Shown piece by piece: positions 23,611-32,756 of a stretch of DNA of 35,589 bases (position 1 is the first letter of the stretch; every line of letters begins with the position of its first letter). The notes beneath the pieces are model-generated. The model did no database searches, was not told the origin of the DNA, and worked only from the letters and a program-made list of their open reading frames with translations. The translations under genes were made by a program, and so were the position numbers. Source of the stretch: Burkholderiales bacterium (lineage in GTDB: Bacteria > Pseudomonadota > Gammaproteobacteria > Burkholderiales > Casimicrobiaceae); assembly GCA_025981645.1 (NCBI GenBank), contig JAICXH010000019.1, forward strand, positions 1 to 35,589. Direction: 5' to 3'.

Positions 23611-25701
23611 ATGTCGATCGCCGATGAATTCGAGCGCGCGTTCCGCCTGCACCAGCAGGGGAAGCTGCGTGAAGCCTGGTTGCGCTACGAGGCGGTACTC
23701 GCAGCCGAGCCTCGGCATGCCGGCGCACTGCACTACTCCGGTGTCGTGCTGTATCAATCGGGCAAGCTTCCCGAGGCCGCCGAGCGCATTCGCGCATCGA
23801 TCGCGGTCGATGCCGCTTCGCCCGACGCGTGGTCCAATCTCGCGCTCGTTCTTGACGCCGCAGGACGCGCCGACGCCGCAGTCAACGCGCTGCTCGAGGC
23901 TGCGAGGCTCGCGCCGAGCTCGGCGGCAATCCACGTCAATCTCGCGGCGGCGCGCCTCGCGATCGGCGACGCGCCCGGTGCCGAAGCGTCGGCGCGGGCG
24001 GTGCTCGCGCTCGACCCACGCTCGGCGGCAGGCTGGCACAACCTGGCGCTCGCACTGAAGGCACAGCACCGCGCGCTCGAAGCGCTCGAGGCGTCCGCGC
24101 GGTCTGTTGCCATCGCCCCCGACGAGCCCGCGTACTCCGGCGTGAAAGCGCAACTGGAAGCAGCCGCGGGCCTGACGGCGCAGGCTCGGGCAACCCTCGA
24201 CGCCGTGCTCGCGCGCAGGCCGCAATCGGCCGATCTGCGCTTCGAGCTCGCGGGCCTCCTCGAGCGCGAAGGCGATTCGATCGCGGCGATGCGCGCCTGG
24301 GAGGATGTGCTGCGCCTCGAGCCGCGCCAGGGAGCCGCGCTGTCGCAACTCATGTTCCTGCGCCAGCGCGTCGCCGACTGGCACGATCTTGCGAGTCTGC
24401 GCCAGCGCTTTCGCGACGGAGTTGCGAGCGGCATGCCGCTCTTGTCGCCGTTCGTGCTGCTATCGCAGCCGTCGACGCGCGCGGAGCAGCGGCGTTGCGC
24501 CGATCAGTGGGTTGCCTCGCTCATCGGCCATCCCGGCGACCGCGCCGCGGCGCCGGTTCCGGCGCGTTTCGACTTCGGCGGGCCACGTCTCAGGCTGGGT
24601 TATCTGTCGGCCGATTTTCATACGCACGCGACAGCGTTCCTTGCTGCGGGGCTCTTCGAGCACCACGATCGCAACCAGTTCGACGTCATCGCCTACTCGA
24701 CCGGCCCCAACGATCGCGGCGCGATGCGCGCGCGGCTGGTCCGCGGCTTCGATCGTTTCGTCGACTGCGCGGGTTTCGCCCCCGACCGGCTCGCGGCGAC
24801 GATCCGCGGCGACGCGATCGACATCCTCGTCGACCTCAAGGGCCACACCGAGGACGCCGCGCCCGCGGTGCTCGCGCTGCGTGCGGCACCGATCCAGGTC
24901 CATTACCTCGGCTACCCCGGGACCCTCGGCGGCGGGCTCGTCGACTACCTCGTCGGCGACGCGATCGTCACCCCACCCGAGCACGCGGCGAACTACGCCG
25001 AGACCCTCGTGCTGCTTCCGGGAAGCTATCAGGTCAACGACCGCGAGCGCCCGATCGCACCCACGCCCGCTCGCTCCGAGCTCGGACTCCCGGACTCCGC
25101 TATCGTCTTCTGCTGCTTCAACAACAGCTATAAGTTCAATCCGGAAGTATTTGATGCATGGATGGGAATCCTGCACGAGGCGACCGGATCAGTGCTCTGG
25201 CTGCTGGCGCGGACGACGGATGCGCTGCTGATCGCGAACCTGCGCCGCGAAGCCGAAGCGCGTGGCGTAGACGGTGAGCGGCTGCACTTCGCCGCACCGC
25301 GCCCCAACGCCGAATACCTCGGCCTCTACCGTGCCGCGGACCTCTTCCTCGATACGTGGCCGTACAACGCGCACACCACGGCGAGCGACGCGCTGTGGGC
25401 GGGGTGCCCGGTCGTGACGTTTACCGGCGAGACCTTTGCCGGCCGCGTGGCGGCAAGCCTGCTCGCGGCGGTCGGTCTGCCCGAGCTCGTCGTCGGTGAT
25501 GTGCCGAGCTACGTCGCGACGGCGGTCGCGCTCGCCGGCAATCACGCCGCGCGTGCCCGGTTGCGCGAGCATCTCGATGGCCCCGGCCGTCGCAGTGCGC
25601 TCTTCGATACTGCGGCGACGACACGAGCGCTCGAAACCGCGTATCGCGAGATGGCCGCACAGTACCGGCGCGGCCGCAGGGAGTTGATCAGGATCGGCTG
25701 A
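23611..25701 (+). CDS. TPR O-GlcNAc transferase, SPINDLY-like (GT41)
   Basis: 696 aa. Residues ~1-230 are TPR helices (for example ALHYSGVVLYQSGKLPEAAERIR and AWSNLALVLDAAGRADAAV). Residues ~318-690 are the GT41 catalytic region, with RLRLGYLSADFHTHATAF, DILVDLKGHTEDAAP, HYLGYPGTLGGGLVDYLVGD, FCCFNNSYKFNPEVFDAW, and DLFLDTWPYNAHTTASDALWAGCPVVT near the C-terminus. Such enzymes transfer a sugar (GlcNAc, or fucose in plant SPY) from a nucleotide sugar to Ser/Thr of proteins. Cytoplasmic. Its ATG follows the flavoprotein TGA with no base between, so the two are co-translated. Substrate proteins in bacteria of this group are largely unknown. Confidence 0.92.
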   Translation: MSIADEFERAFRLHQQGKLREAWLRYEAVLAAEPRHAGALHYSGVVLYQSGKLPEAAERIRASIAVDAASPDAWSNLALVLDAAGRADAAVNALLEAARLAPSSAAIHVNLAAARLAIGDAPGAEASARAVLALDPRSAAGWHNLALALKAQHRALEALEASARSVAIAPDEPAYSGVKAQLEAAAGLTAQARATLDAVLARRPQSADLRFELAGLLEREGDSIAAMRAWEDVLRLEPRQGAALSQLMFLRQRVADWHDLASLRQRFRDGVASGMPLLSPFVLLSQPSTRAEQRRCADQWVASLIGHPGDRAAAPVPARFDFGGPRLRLGYLSADFHTHATAFLAAGLFEHHDRNQFDVIAYSTGPNDRGAMRARLVRGFDRFVDCAGFAPDRLAATIRGDAIDILVDLKGHTEDAAPAVLALRAAPIQVHYLGYPGTLGGGLVDYLVGDAIVTPPEHAANYAETLVLLPGSYQVNDRERPIAPTPARSELGLPDSAIVFCCFNNSYKFNPEVFDAWMGILHEATGSVLWLLARTTDALLIANLRREAEARGVDGERLHFAAPRPNAEYLGLYRAADLFLDTWPYNAHTTASDALWAGCPVVTFTGETFAGRVAASLLAAVGLPELVVGDVPSYVATAVALAGNHAARARLREHLDGPGRRSALFDTAATTRALETAYREMAAQYRRGRRELIRIG

Positions 25702-25758
25702 AGCGATTCGGTCTCGGGGTTCCCGGGTACCGATTGCGCGTCGACCCGCGGTCGGCCG

Positions 25759-27114
25759 TTAGTTCTGCACGAACCCGAGTGCTTCGTCGATGCGCGTGAT
25801 CGCGGTGACGTCGATGCCGTCGATCGCGTGGCGCGGCCGGTTGGCTGCAGGAATCAGCGCGCGCGAAAAGCCGAGCTTCGCCGCCTCGCGCAACCGTTCC
25901 TGCCCGCGCTGCACCGGCCGGATCTCACCCGCCAGACCGACTTCACCGAATACAAGAGATTTACCTGGTAGGATACTGTTATTGAATGACGAATAGATGG
26001 CGAGCGTGACGGCAAGGTCGGCGGCTGGCTCAGCAATCCGGACGCCGCCGACAGCGTTGACAAAGACATCGACGCCGCTCGTGTCGACGCCGCCGTGGCG
26101 ATGCAGCACGGCGAGCAGCAGCGCGAGACGCTGCGGATCGAGCCCGACGGCGAGGCGACGCGGCATGCCGCCCGCCGCAGGATCCACGAGCGCCTGCACT
26201 TCGACCAGCAGCGGGCGCGATCCTTCGAGCGTTGCCACCACCGCCGAGCCCGGGACGCCCTCCGCGTGCTGGGAGAGGAACAGGGCCGATGGATTGGTCA
26301 CGCCTTTGAGGCCGCGCTCGGTCATCGCGAACACCCCGAGTTCGTTGGCGGCGCCGAAGCGGTTCTTGATCGCGCGCACGAGGCGAAAGCTCGAATGCGG
26401 ATCGCCCTCGAAGTAGAGCACCGTGTCGACGATGTGCTCGAGCACGCGCGGGCCCGCGATCGCCCCTTCCTTGGTTACGTGCCCGACGAAGACGACCACG
26501 ACGCCGCGCTGCTTCGCGAGCCGCGTCAATTGCGCCGCGCATTCGCGAACCTGCGCGACGCTTCCGGGCGCCGAGGCTAGCGCCTCGGTGTACACGGTCT
26601 GGATCGAGTCGATCACCACGACTTCGGGCGAGGTCGCGTCGATCGCGCTGACGATCGCTTCCAACTGCACCTCGGCGAGAAGCTCGATCGGCGCGTTGAC
26701 GAGGCCGAGCCGGGTCGCGCGAAGCGCGACCTGCTCGGTCGATTCCTCGCCGGTCACGTACAGCGTCCGGTGCCGTTCTCCGAGCGCTGCCCCTGCCTGG
26801 AGGAGCAGCGTCGATTTACCGATCCCGGGATCGCCGCCGAGGAGAATCACGCCACCGGGCACGACGCCACCGCCCAGCACGCGATCGAACTCCTCGAGTG
26901 TCGTCGCGACGCGACTCGTCGCGCGCGGTATAACCGACGCGAGCGGGGTCACGCTCGAACGCGAGCTCGCAATGCCGGCAAAGCGCGTCGCCGCCGGCGC
27001 CGCGACCGTCTCGACCAGCGTGTTCCACGCGCCGCAGTGCGGGCATTGGCCTTGCCATTTCGGCGTCTGGCCGCCGCATTCGGTGCAGGTGTACTGAGTT
27101 TTTGGTTTCGCCAT
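25759..27114 (-). CDS. radA: DNA repair protein RadA
   Basis: 451 aa, a RecA-like branch-migration ATPase that helps process recombination intermediates. The N-terminal zinc finger uses C10, C13, C24 and C27 (CTECGGQTPKWQGQCPHCG). Walker A is GGDPGIGKST (93-102, K100), Walker B VVVIDS, and the RadA-specific KNRFG at 250-254. The C-terminal part is the Lon-like domain (GGVRIAEPAADLAV). The ATG at 27114 is preferred to the longer frame from 27195, because homologues begin right before the zinc finger. It is transcribed towards the O-GlcNAc transferase (57-nt convergent gap). Confidence 0.96.
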   Translation of the reverse strand: MAKPKTQYTCTECGGQTPKWQGQCPHCGAWNTLVETVAAPAATRFAGIASSRSSVTPLASVIPRATSRVATTLEEFDRVLGGGVVPGGVILLGGDPGIGKSTLLLQAGAALGERHRTLYVTGEESTEQVALRATRLGLVNAPIELLAEVQLEAIVSAIDATSPEVVVIDSIQTVYTEALASAPGSVAQVRECAAQLTRLAKQRGVVVVFVGHVTKEGAIAGPRVLEHIVDTVLYFEGDPHSSFRLVRAIKNRFGAANELGVFAMTERGLKGVTNPSALFLSQHAEGVPGSAVVATLEGSRPLLVEVQALVDPAAGGMPRRLAVGLDPQRLALLLAVLHRHGGVDTSGVDVFVNAVGGVRIAEPAADLAVTLAIYSSFNNSILPGKSLVFGEVGLAGEIRPVQRGQERLREAAKLGFSRALIPAANRPRHAIDGIDVTAITRIDEALGFVQN

Positions 27115-27251
27115 CGTCGACGGTTCGCGGATTGCGGGCAGGCCGAACGCCCGACCCGCCACCTCGCCGCGAATCTCGCCTCGCGGGGCGCGCATATGAT
27201 CGCATTGTGCGGGGCCCGACCCGTTTCGTCCGGCGAACCGACCCCAGTCGC

Positions 27252-27851
27252 CTATGGAAAGGTGGCCGGCGAGGAGAACGGCTTCGTCGCGTCGACGACG
27301 AACATCACCAGCGCGTGCAGATCGCCGGTTCCGGTGCTCGACACCTGCATCGGCACACCTGCGCCCTGACCGGGTTCGCTCTGTCCCGGCTCGATACGCA
27401 TCACGCCACCCGGCGAGCGAATGCTTTGTTCGCCGGTGAGCACGTAGAACGCTTCCGAACCGGGGTGCGAATGCACTTTCGTCATGCTTCCAGGCGCGCC
27501 GGTCGCCTCGTTGATGCGCAGAAGGTACTCGCTCGCAGTCACTCTCGGCACCGGGCCGACTTGGGCGACGTGCTTGCCACCTTCGACGGCCTTCATACCC
27601 GCCGGGCCGAGGCGAAACAGCCAGACCTTGCCTGCCGACTCGACGGCGAGCCCGGTCGCGCCGGCAGCGGCCTTCGCCTCACTTAACGTCGCGAAGTTTT
27701 CGATTTGCCAGTAGAGCGGGCCGTCTGGCAGCCGCTGCACGGTTTTCTGGGCGAGCGGCTTGATCGCGAGCCTGGATTCGCCCGACACTGCGGTTGCGGC
27801 GACACACGCCAAGGCGAACAGGACAGTGCTGAATCTCCATGACTTTCTCAT
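27252..27851 (-). CDS. Exported cupin-domain protein
   Basis: 199 aa. The N-terminus RKSWRFSTVLFALACVAATAVSG is a Sec signal peptide, so the protein is periplasmic or secreted. The C-terminal half is a cupin barrel; KVHSHPGSEAFYVLTGEQ matches the HxHx(n)E metal-binding motif 1, followed by GGVMRIEPGQ. The ATG at 27851 is chosen because the signal peptide starts there; the upstream extension from 27899 would spoil it. Function is unknown (a metal-dependent small-molecule enzyme or binding protein). It diverges from the CadC-like regulator across 116 nt, so it may be the regulator's target. Confidence 0.85.
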   Translation of the reverse strand: MRKSWRFSTVLFALACVAATAVSGESRLAIKPLAQKTVQRLPDGPLYWQIENFATLSEAKAAAGATGLAVESAGKVWLFRLGPAGMKAVEGGKHVAQVGPVPRVTASEYLLRINEATGAPGSMTKVHSHPGSEAFYVLTGEQSIRSPGGVMRIEPGQSEPGQGAGVPMQVSSTGTGDLHALVMFVVDATKPFSSPATFP

Positions 27852-27967
27852 CGGATGCCTCGATCGGTTGCGCTCGCCGTGCGAGTTCGAACATCTCACC
27901 CGTCCACGCTGGACAAGTCCCCACCAAACGATTAGTTTTCGATGAGGAAACCGGCTGCGTACTGCTG

Positions 27968-29713
27968 ATGCTGGGGGTGGACAGTGAGTCTCGATCGCAC
28001 GCCGCGTTGCGGATCGGCGAGTGGCTCGTTGTGCCCGACGTCAATCGGATCGGGCGCGGTTCGGAGGTCGTTCGCCTCGAGCCCAAGGCGATGTCGGTGC
28101 TGCTCCACCTCGCGCAGCGGCGCGGTGCCGTCGTGACCCGGGAAGAACTGCTGACCGCCGTATGGCCGCGGGTCATTGTCGGCGACAACGCGCTGACGCA
28201 GGTGATCATCAAGCTGCGCAGGGCGCTCGGTGATTCCGCGCACGAGCCGCGCTACATCGAAGCCATCTCCAAGAAGGGCTACCGACTGATCGCCTCGATC
28301 GGGCAGGCTGTCGCCCCGCTGCCCGTGCCGGAGACCGATCGGAGGCTGACTCCCGCTGCCTTTGCGCCGCGGCCCGCTTCCGCGGGAAGCGTGTCAACTG
28401 CGCCTTCCCCGGATCGGATGCACGCTCGACGACGATGGTTGATGTCGGTTACGCTGCTGGTCGTGACGCTGACCGTGGCGGGTCTGTTCGAATGGCGGCA
28501 ACACGACACCGCCCGGTTGCGCGAAGCCGGATTGGTCGGCGAGATGTCAGCGGTCGATGCGCTTCCGATGCTTCGCGTCGAGTCATTCGAGGCGACCGGA
28601 CCCGATCCGCGGTTGACGTTGATCGCACGCGGTGTCTCGGCGGATCTGGCGACGGACCTGTCGAAGGTCTCCGGCCTGCGCGTGGCAACGGGCGCCGAAC
28701 CGCCATCGTTGCCCGCAGCGGAAACCACGCGCGCACGCTATGTTCTCTCGGGCAGCGTGATCGGCGACGGCGAGCGACTGCGCGTCTACGCCTATCTGGT
28801 CGACGCGATTGCCGGGCGTGAACTGTGGTCCCAGCGCTTCGACCGAGACGCGAGCGATCTCTTCGCCGTGCAGGACGACCTCGTCCACAGCATTCTCGCG
28901 GTGTTGTCGGTCAAGGTGACCGACGCCGAGACGCTGCGCATCGCACAGCGCGACACCCGCAACCTGCGGGCCTACGAGCAGTTCCTGCGCGGACAGGCCG
29001 CGCTGCTGGTGAGGAGCCGGTCACAGAACGAAGCGGCGCGCGCGGAGTACTGGCGCGCGATCCGCCTCGATCCTGCCTTTGCGCGCGCCTACGCCGGGCT
29101 GGCGTTGGCCGACGCGCTCGACTACCAGATGGGATGGGCCTCCGATGGACGCGCAGCGCTGGGGCGTGCGCTGGAGCTTGCGCGGTCGGCGGAGCAGATG
29201 CGCCCCGACATCGCCGAAACGCACTGGGTACTCGGTTTCGTCGATGTGCAGCGGCGCGAGCACGGCGAAGCCCTGCGTCACCTCGACACGGCGCTACGCC
29301 TGAATCCTTCGTACGCCGATGCCTACGCGCTGAAGGGCGGAATCGACACCTACGTCGGGAGGCCTCGCGACGGGATTTCGCTGCTGCGCACCGCCATGCG
29401 GCTGAACCCGCAGGCGGGATCCCTCTACTTCCTGCTCCTCGGCCGCGCGTATTACTTCCTCGGTGACAGCGCGCAGGCGCGGGTCAACCTCGAGCAGGCG
29501 CTGTTGCGCAACCCAGAAAACCTGGAAGCCCACATCTACCTGACAGCGGTGGACCGCGCGCTCGGGATGGACGGCGCCGCGCAGTGGGAAGTGACCGAGA
29601 TTCGAGCGCTCGATCCCGGCTTCGACGCCGGCAGGTGGCTCGCGCCCTATCCGCTCACCGACGCCAGGCAACGAGAGCGGCTGGCAAGCGCGCTGCGCGA
29701 GGTCGGACTTTAG
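27968..29713 (+). CDS. CadC-like membrane-bound transcriptional regulator with TPRs
   Basis: 581 aa from ATG 27968. Residues ~14-112 are an OmpR/PhoB-type winged helix (LEPKAMSVLLHLAQRRGAVVTREELL, then DNALTQVIIKLRRALGD and YIEAISKKGYRL). A single transmembrane helix (about 157-175, LMSVTLLVVTLTVAGLF) follows. Residues ~210-325 resemble a TolB/FlgO-like nucleotide-free sensor domain (YVLSGSVIGDGERLRVYAYLVDA), and the C-terminal ~250 residues carry TPRs. This layout matches ToxR/CadC-type one-component regulators that sense a periplasmic signal and bind DNA directly. An alternative start at 27839 would overlap the cupin gene and add unconserved sequence. Ligand and target genes are unknown. 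Confidence 0.87.
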   Translation: MLGVDSESRSHAALRIGEWLVVPDVNRIGRGSEVVRLEPKAMSVLLHLAQRRGAVVTREELLTAVWPRVIVGDNALTQVIIKLRRALGDSAHEPRYIEAISKKGYRLIASIGQAVAPLPVPETDRRLTPAAFAPRPASAGSVSTAPSPDRMHARRRWLMSVTLLVVTLTVAGLFEWRQHDTARLREAGLVGEMSAVDALPMLRVESFEATGPDPRLTLIARGVSADLATDLSKVSGLRVATGAEPPSLPAAETTRARYVLSGSVIGDGERLRVYAYLVDAIAGRELWSQRFDRDASDLFAVQDDLVHSILAVLSVKVTDAETLRIAQRDTRNLRAYEQFLRGQAALLVRSRSQNEAARAEYWRAIRLDPAFARAYAGLALADALDYQMGWASDGRAALGRALELARSAEQMRPDIAETHWVLGFVDVQRREHGEALRHLDTALRLNPSYADAYALKGGIDTYVGRPRDGISLLRTAMRLNPQAGSLYFLLLGRAYYFLGDSAQARVNLEQALLRNPENLEAHIYLTAVDRALGMDGAAQWEVTEIRALDPGFDAGRWLAPYPLTDARQRERLASALREVGL

Positions 29714-29765
29714 GACCGGACGGATCGCGGCCGCCGCGCGAGAGGGCGCACTGCATCGCGCGCGC

Positions 29766-30704
29766 TCATTCGAGTTCCGACGGCAGCGCGACCGCGGTGC
29801 CGAGCTTGCCGACGACGATGCCGGCGGCCCGGTTCGCGATGACAACCGCCTGCGCGAGCGGCGCGCCGGCGGCGAGCAACGCGCCGAGCGTCGCGATCAC
29901 CGTGTCGCCGGCGCCCGAGACGTCGAACACTTCGCGCGCTTGCGCGGGAATGCTCTGGGCGCCCTTGTCCGAGAACAGCGTCATGCCCTCCTCCGCGCGC
30001 GTGACGAGCAGTGCCCCGAAATCAAGTTCCTTCATGAGCCGCTGTGCGCGCTTTGCGAGGTCGGCCTCGTCGCGCCAGCGTCCGGCGACCTGCGCCAACT
30101 CGCCGCGGTTCGGCGTCACCACCGTCGCGCCGCGGTATTCGCCCCAGTCGTCACCTTTCGGGTCGACCAGCACGGGCTTTCCGGCGGCGCGCGCCCGCGC
30201 GATCATCGTCGCGATGTGGGCGAGCCCACCCTTGCCGTAATCGGACAGCACGACGGCATCGGCCGGGCCGAGCAGTGCGTCGAAGTCGGCGAGCTTGGCT
30301 GCGAGGAGCTCGCGTGGTGGCGGACGCTCGAAGTCGATTCGCAGGAGCTGTTGCTGGCGCCCGATGACGCGAAGCTTGACGGTGGTGGTCAGCGCCGCGT
30401 CGCGCAGAAACGATGCGGTCACGTTCTCTGCGGCGAGCATGCGCAGCAGCGCATCGGCGGGCTCGTCGTCGCCGGTCGCGCTGATGAGATCGGCGGACGC
30501 GCCGAGTGCCGTGACGTTGCGCGCGACGTTGGCAGCACCGCCGGGACGCTCCTCGGCGCGTGCGATCCTGACGACCGGCACCGGTGCCTCGGGCGAGATG
30601 CGCTCGACGTCGCCGAACCAGTAGCGGTCGAGCATCACGTCGCCGACGACGAGCACGCGCGCGCTCGCCACCCGACTGCGCCAGCGCGCAAACCCGGCTT
30701 TCAT
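29766..30704 (-). CDS. rfaE1: D-glycero-beta-D-manno-heptose-7-phosphate kinase (RfaE domain I)
   Basis: 312 aa, PfkB-family sugar kinase corresponding to the N-terminal domain of HldE only, as in the split RfaE of betaproteobacteria. Visible motifs: GDVMLDRYWFGDVERISPEAPVPVV (21-45, split here by domain), RPGGAANVARN (53-63), VVLSDYGKGG (151-160), TPNRGEL and DVSGAGDTV with the catalytic D267. It phosphorylates heptose-7-phosphate at C1 for ADP-heptose, the LPS inner-core precursor. It follows ugd after a single base, so the two are coupled. The partners (adenylyltransferase rfaE2, epimerase rfaD) are not in the window; rfaD often comes next in related genomes. Confidence 0.94.
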   Translation of the reverse strand: MKAGFARWRSRVASARVLVVGDVMLDRYWFGDVERISPEAPVPVVRIARAEERPGGAANVARNVTALGASADLISATGDDEPADALLRMLAAENVTASFLRDAALTTTVKLRVIGRQQQLLRIDFERPPPRELLAAKLADFDALLGPADAVVLSDYGKGGLAHIATMIARARAAGKPVLVDPKGDDWGEYRGATVVTPNRGELAQVAGRWRDEADLAKRAQRLMKELDFGALLVTRAEEGMTLFSDKGAQSIPAQAREVFDVSGAGDTVIATLGALLAAGAPLAQAVVIANRAAGIVVGKLGTAVALPSELE

Positions 30705-30705
30705 G

Positions 30706-32028
30706 TCATCGCCGTCCGATCGCGTGGTAGTGGAACCCCGCTGCGCGTACCGCAGAAGGGTCGTAGAGATTGCGCCCGTCGAAAATCACGGGCTCTTTCA
30801 GCAGGCGGCGCAGTACGGAGAAATCGGGGCTGCGGAACTCCTTCCACTCGGTGACGACGACGAGCGCGTCGGCGCCGGCGCAGGCGTCGAGCGGATTGGC
30901 AGCGTAATCGAGTCCTGGAAGCGCACCGAAGGCGCGCCGCGCTTCGCCGATCGCGACCGGGTCCCACGCACACACCGAAGCTCCTCGCTGCAGCAGCGAC
31001 GCGATGATCGTGCGGGAGGGGGCCTCACGCACATCGTCGGTATCGGGCTTGAACGCGAGCCCCCAAAGCGCGAAGCGGCGGCCGGTGAGGTCGGCGCCGA
31101 ACGTCGCGACGATCTTGCCGACCAGCACCTCCTTCTGCGCCTCGTTCGCCTCCTCGACCGCGGAGAGGATGCGCAGCGGCATGCCGTGGCGCTCGGCCGT
31201 GTGACGGAGTGCCTTCACGTCTTTCGGGAAGCAGCTCCCTCCATATCCGGCGCCAGGGTAGAGGAAGTGCCAGCCGATGCGCGGATCGGAGCCGATGCCC
31301 TGGCGCACCGCCTCGATATCGGCACCGAGGCGGTCGGCGAGGTTGGCGAGCTCGTTCATGAACGAGATGCGCGTTGCGAGCATTGCGTTCGCCGCATACT
31401 TGGTGAGCTCGGCCGAGCGCACATCCATCACGAGGAGCCGCTCGTGGCTGCGCTGGAACGGTGCGTAGATCATACGTAGCGTCGCGATCGCGCGCTCGTC
31501 GTCGGCACCGACGACGACGCGATCCGGACGCATGAAGTCGTCGATCGCCGCACCCTCCTTGAGGAATTCGGGATTCGACGCGACGGCAAACGGCACGTCG
31601 ACGCCGCGTGCAGTGAGCTCGGCGGCGATCGTCTCGCGCACGCGGTCGGCGGTGCCGACGGGCACCGTCGACTTGTCGACGACGAGCGTCCATTCGACCA
31701 TGCGCCGCCCGATGTTGCGCGCCGCCTGGAGTACGTACTGCATGTCGGCGCTGCCGTCTTCGTCGGGTGGTGTACCGACGGCAATGAACTGGACGGCGGC
31801 GTGTCCGACGGCGGCATCGATGTCGGTGGTGAACGCGAGGCGCCCGGCGGCGACGTTGCGGCGGATCATCGGCTCGAGGCCAGGCTCGTGAATCGGCACG
31901 CCGCCGCTTCGCAGCATTTCGATCTTGCGCGTGTCGACGTCGAGGCAGAGCACGTCGTTGCCGACCTCTGCGAGGCAGGTCCCGGTGACGAGACCGACGT
32001 AGCCGGTTCCGATCATCGTGATCTTCAT
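30706..32028 (-). CDS. ugd: UDP-glucose 6-dehydrogenase
   Basis: 440 aa. Oxidises UDP-glucose twice to UDP-glucuronate with NAD+, feeding polysaccharide and LPS sugar synthesis. The N-terminal Rossmann motif is [15 protein letters not shown] (7-21), the substrate stretch is [12 protein letters not shown] (120-131), and the catalytic cysteine is C266 in [11 protein letters not shown]. The ATG at 32028 overlaps the pyrF stop (ATGA) and matches the [12 protein letters not shown] start of homologues. Length is normal. Together with rfaE1 it adds two envelope-sugar enzymes downstream of the LPS-assembly gene lapB. Confidence 0.96.
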   Translation of the reverse strand: MKITMIGTGYVGLVTGTCLAEVGNDVLCLDVDTRKIEMLRSGGVPIHEPGLEPMIRRNVAAGRLAFTTDIDAAVGHAAVQFIAVGTPPDEDGSADMQYVLQAARNIGRRMVEWTLVVDKSTVPVGTADRVRETIAAELTARGVDVPFAVASNPEFLKEGAAIDDFMRPDRVVVGADDERAIATLRMIYAPFQRSHERLLVMDVRSAELTKYAANAMLATRISFMNELANLADRLGADIEAVRQGIGSDPRIGWHFLYPGAGYGGSCFPKDVKALRHTAERHGMPLRILSAVEEANEAQKEVLVGKIVATFGADLTGRRFALWGLAFKPDTDDVREAPSRTIIASLLQRGASVCAWDPVAIGEARRAFGALPGLDYAANPLDACAGADALVVVTEWKEFRSPDFSVLRRLLKEPVIFDGRNLYDPSAVRAAGFHYHAIGRR

Positions 32029-32756
32029 CGCGGCGCTCCGAGCGAGGCGTCGATCGCCGCAAGCGCTGCGAGCGGGTCGGGCGCACCGGTAATCGGGCGG
32101 CCGATCACCAGGTAGTCGGCGCCGCGCGCGATCGCGTCGGCGGGCGTCACGACGCGCGCCTGGTCCGCCGCTTCGGCGCCGGCGGGGCGAATACCCGGCG
32201 TCACCAGCGCGAAAGACTCGCCGAGCGCCGCGCGAAGCTCGGGCGCCTCCTGCGCCGAACACACGACGCCGTCGAGGCCGCAGTCGCGCGCGAGGCGGGC
32301 GAGCCGCAGCGCCTGGCGCGCCGGCGTGTCCGTGACGCCGGTCTCGGCGAGGGCCTTCGCGTCGAGGCTCGTCAGCACCGTCACCGCGACGAGGAGCGGC
32401 CGGGGAAAGCCTTCGGCAGCGGCAGTGGCAGCGACGGCTTCGCGCGCGGCGATGAGCATCGCCCTGCCGCCGGCCGCGTGAACGTCGAGCATCCATACAC
32501 CGAGGCGCGCCGCCGCGGCGCAGGCGCCGGCGACGGTGTTCGGAATGTCGTGGAACTTGAGGTCGAGGAAGAGGCGGAAGCCACGTCCGACGATCTCGCG
32601 CACGACTTGCGGGCCCGCAGCAACGATGAGCTCCTTGCCGATCTTGACCGCGCAGCGGCGCGGGTCGAGCCTCGTGGCGAGAGAGAGCGCGGACTCCGCG
32701 TCGGAAAAGTCCAGCGCGACGATCACCCGCGGGGCGGCGGGTTCAGGCGTAACCAT
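32025..32756 (-). CDS. pyrF: Orotidine 5'-phosphate decarboxylase
   Basis: 243 aa. Last step of UMP synthesis: decarboxylation of OMP. The catalytic tetrad motif is seen as [13 protein letters not shown], with D65, K67 and D70. The N-terminal VIVALDF strand and the C-terminal VTPGIRP and YLVIGRPIT (phosphate-binding) complete the TIM barrel of the short bacterial type. The ATG at 32756 lies inside the end of lapB, overlapping by 14 nt, and the stop overlaps ugd as ATGA. The lapB-pyrF linkage is common in proteobacteria. Confidence 0.97.
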   Translation of the reverse strand: MVTPEPAAPRVIVALDFSDAESALSLATRLDPRRCAVKIGKELIVAAGPQVVREIVGRGFRLFLDLKFHDIPNTVAGACAAAARLGVWMLDVHAAGGRAMLIAAREAVAATAAAEGFPRPLLVAVTVLTSLDAKALAETGVTDTPARQALRLARLARDCGLDGVVCSAQEAPELRAALGESFALVTPGIRPAGAEAADQARVVTPADAIARGADYLVIGRPITGAPDPLAALAAIDASLGAPR

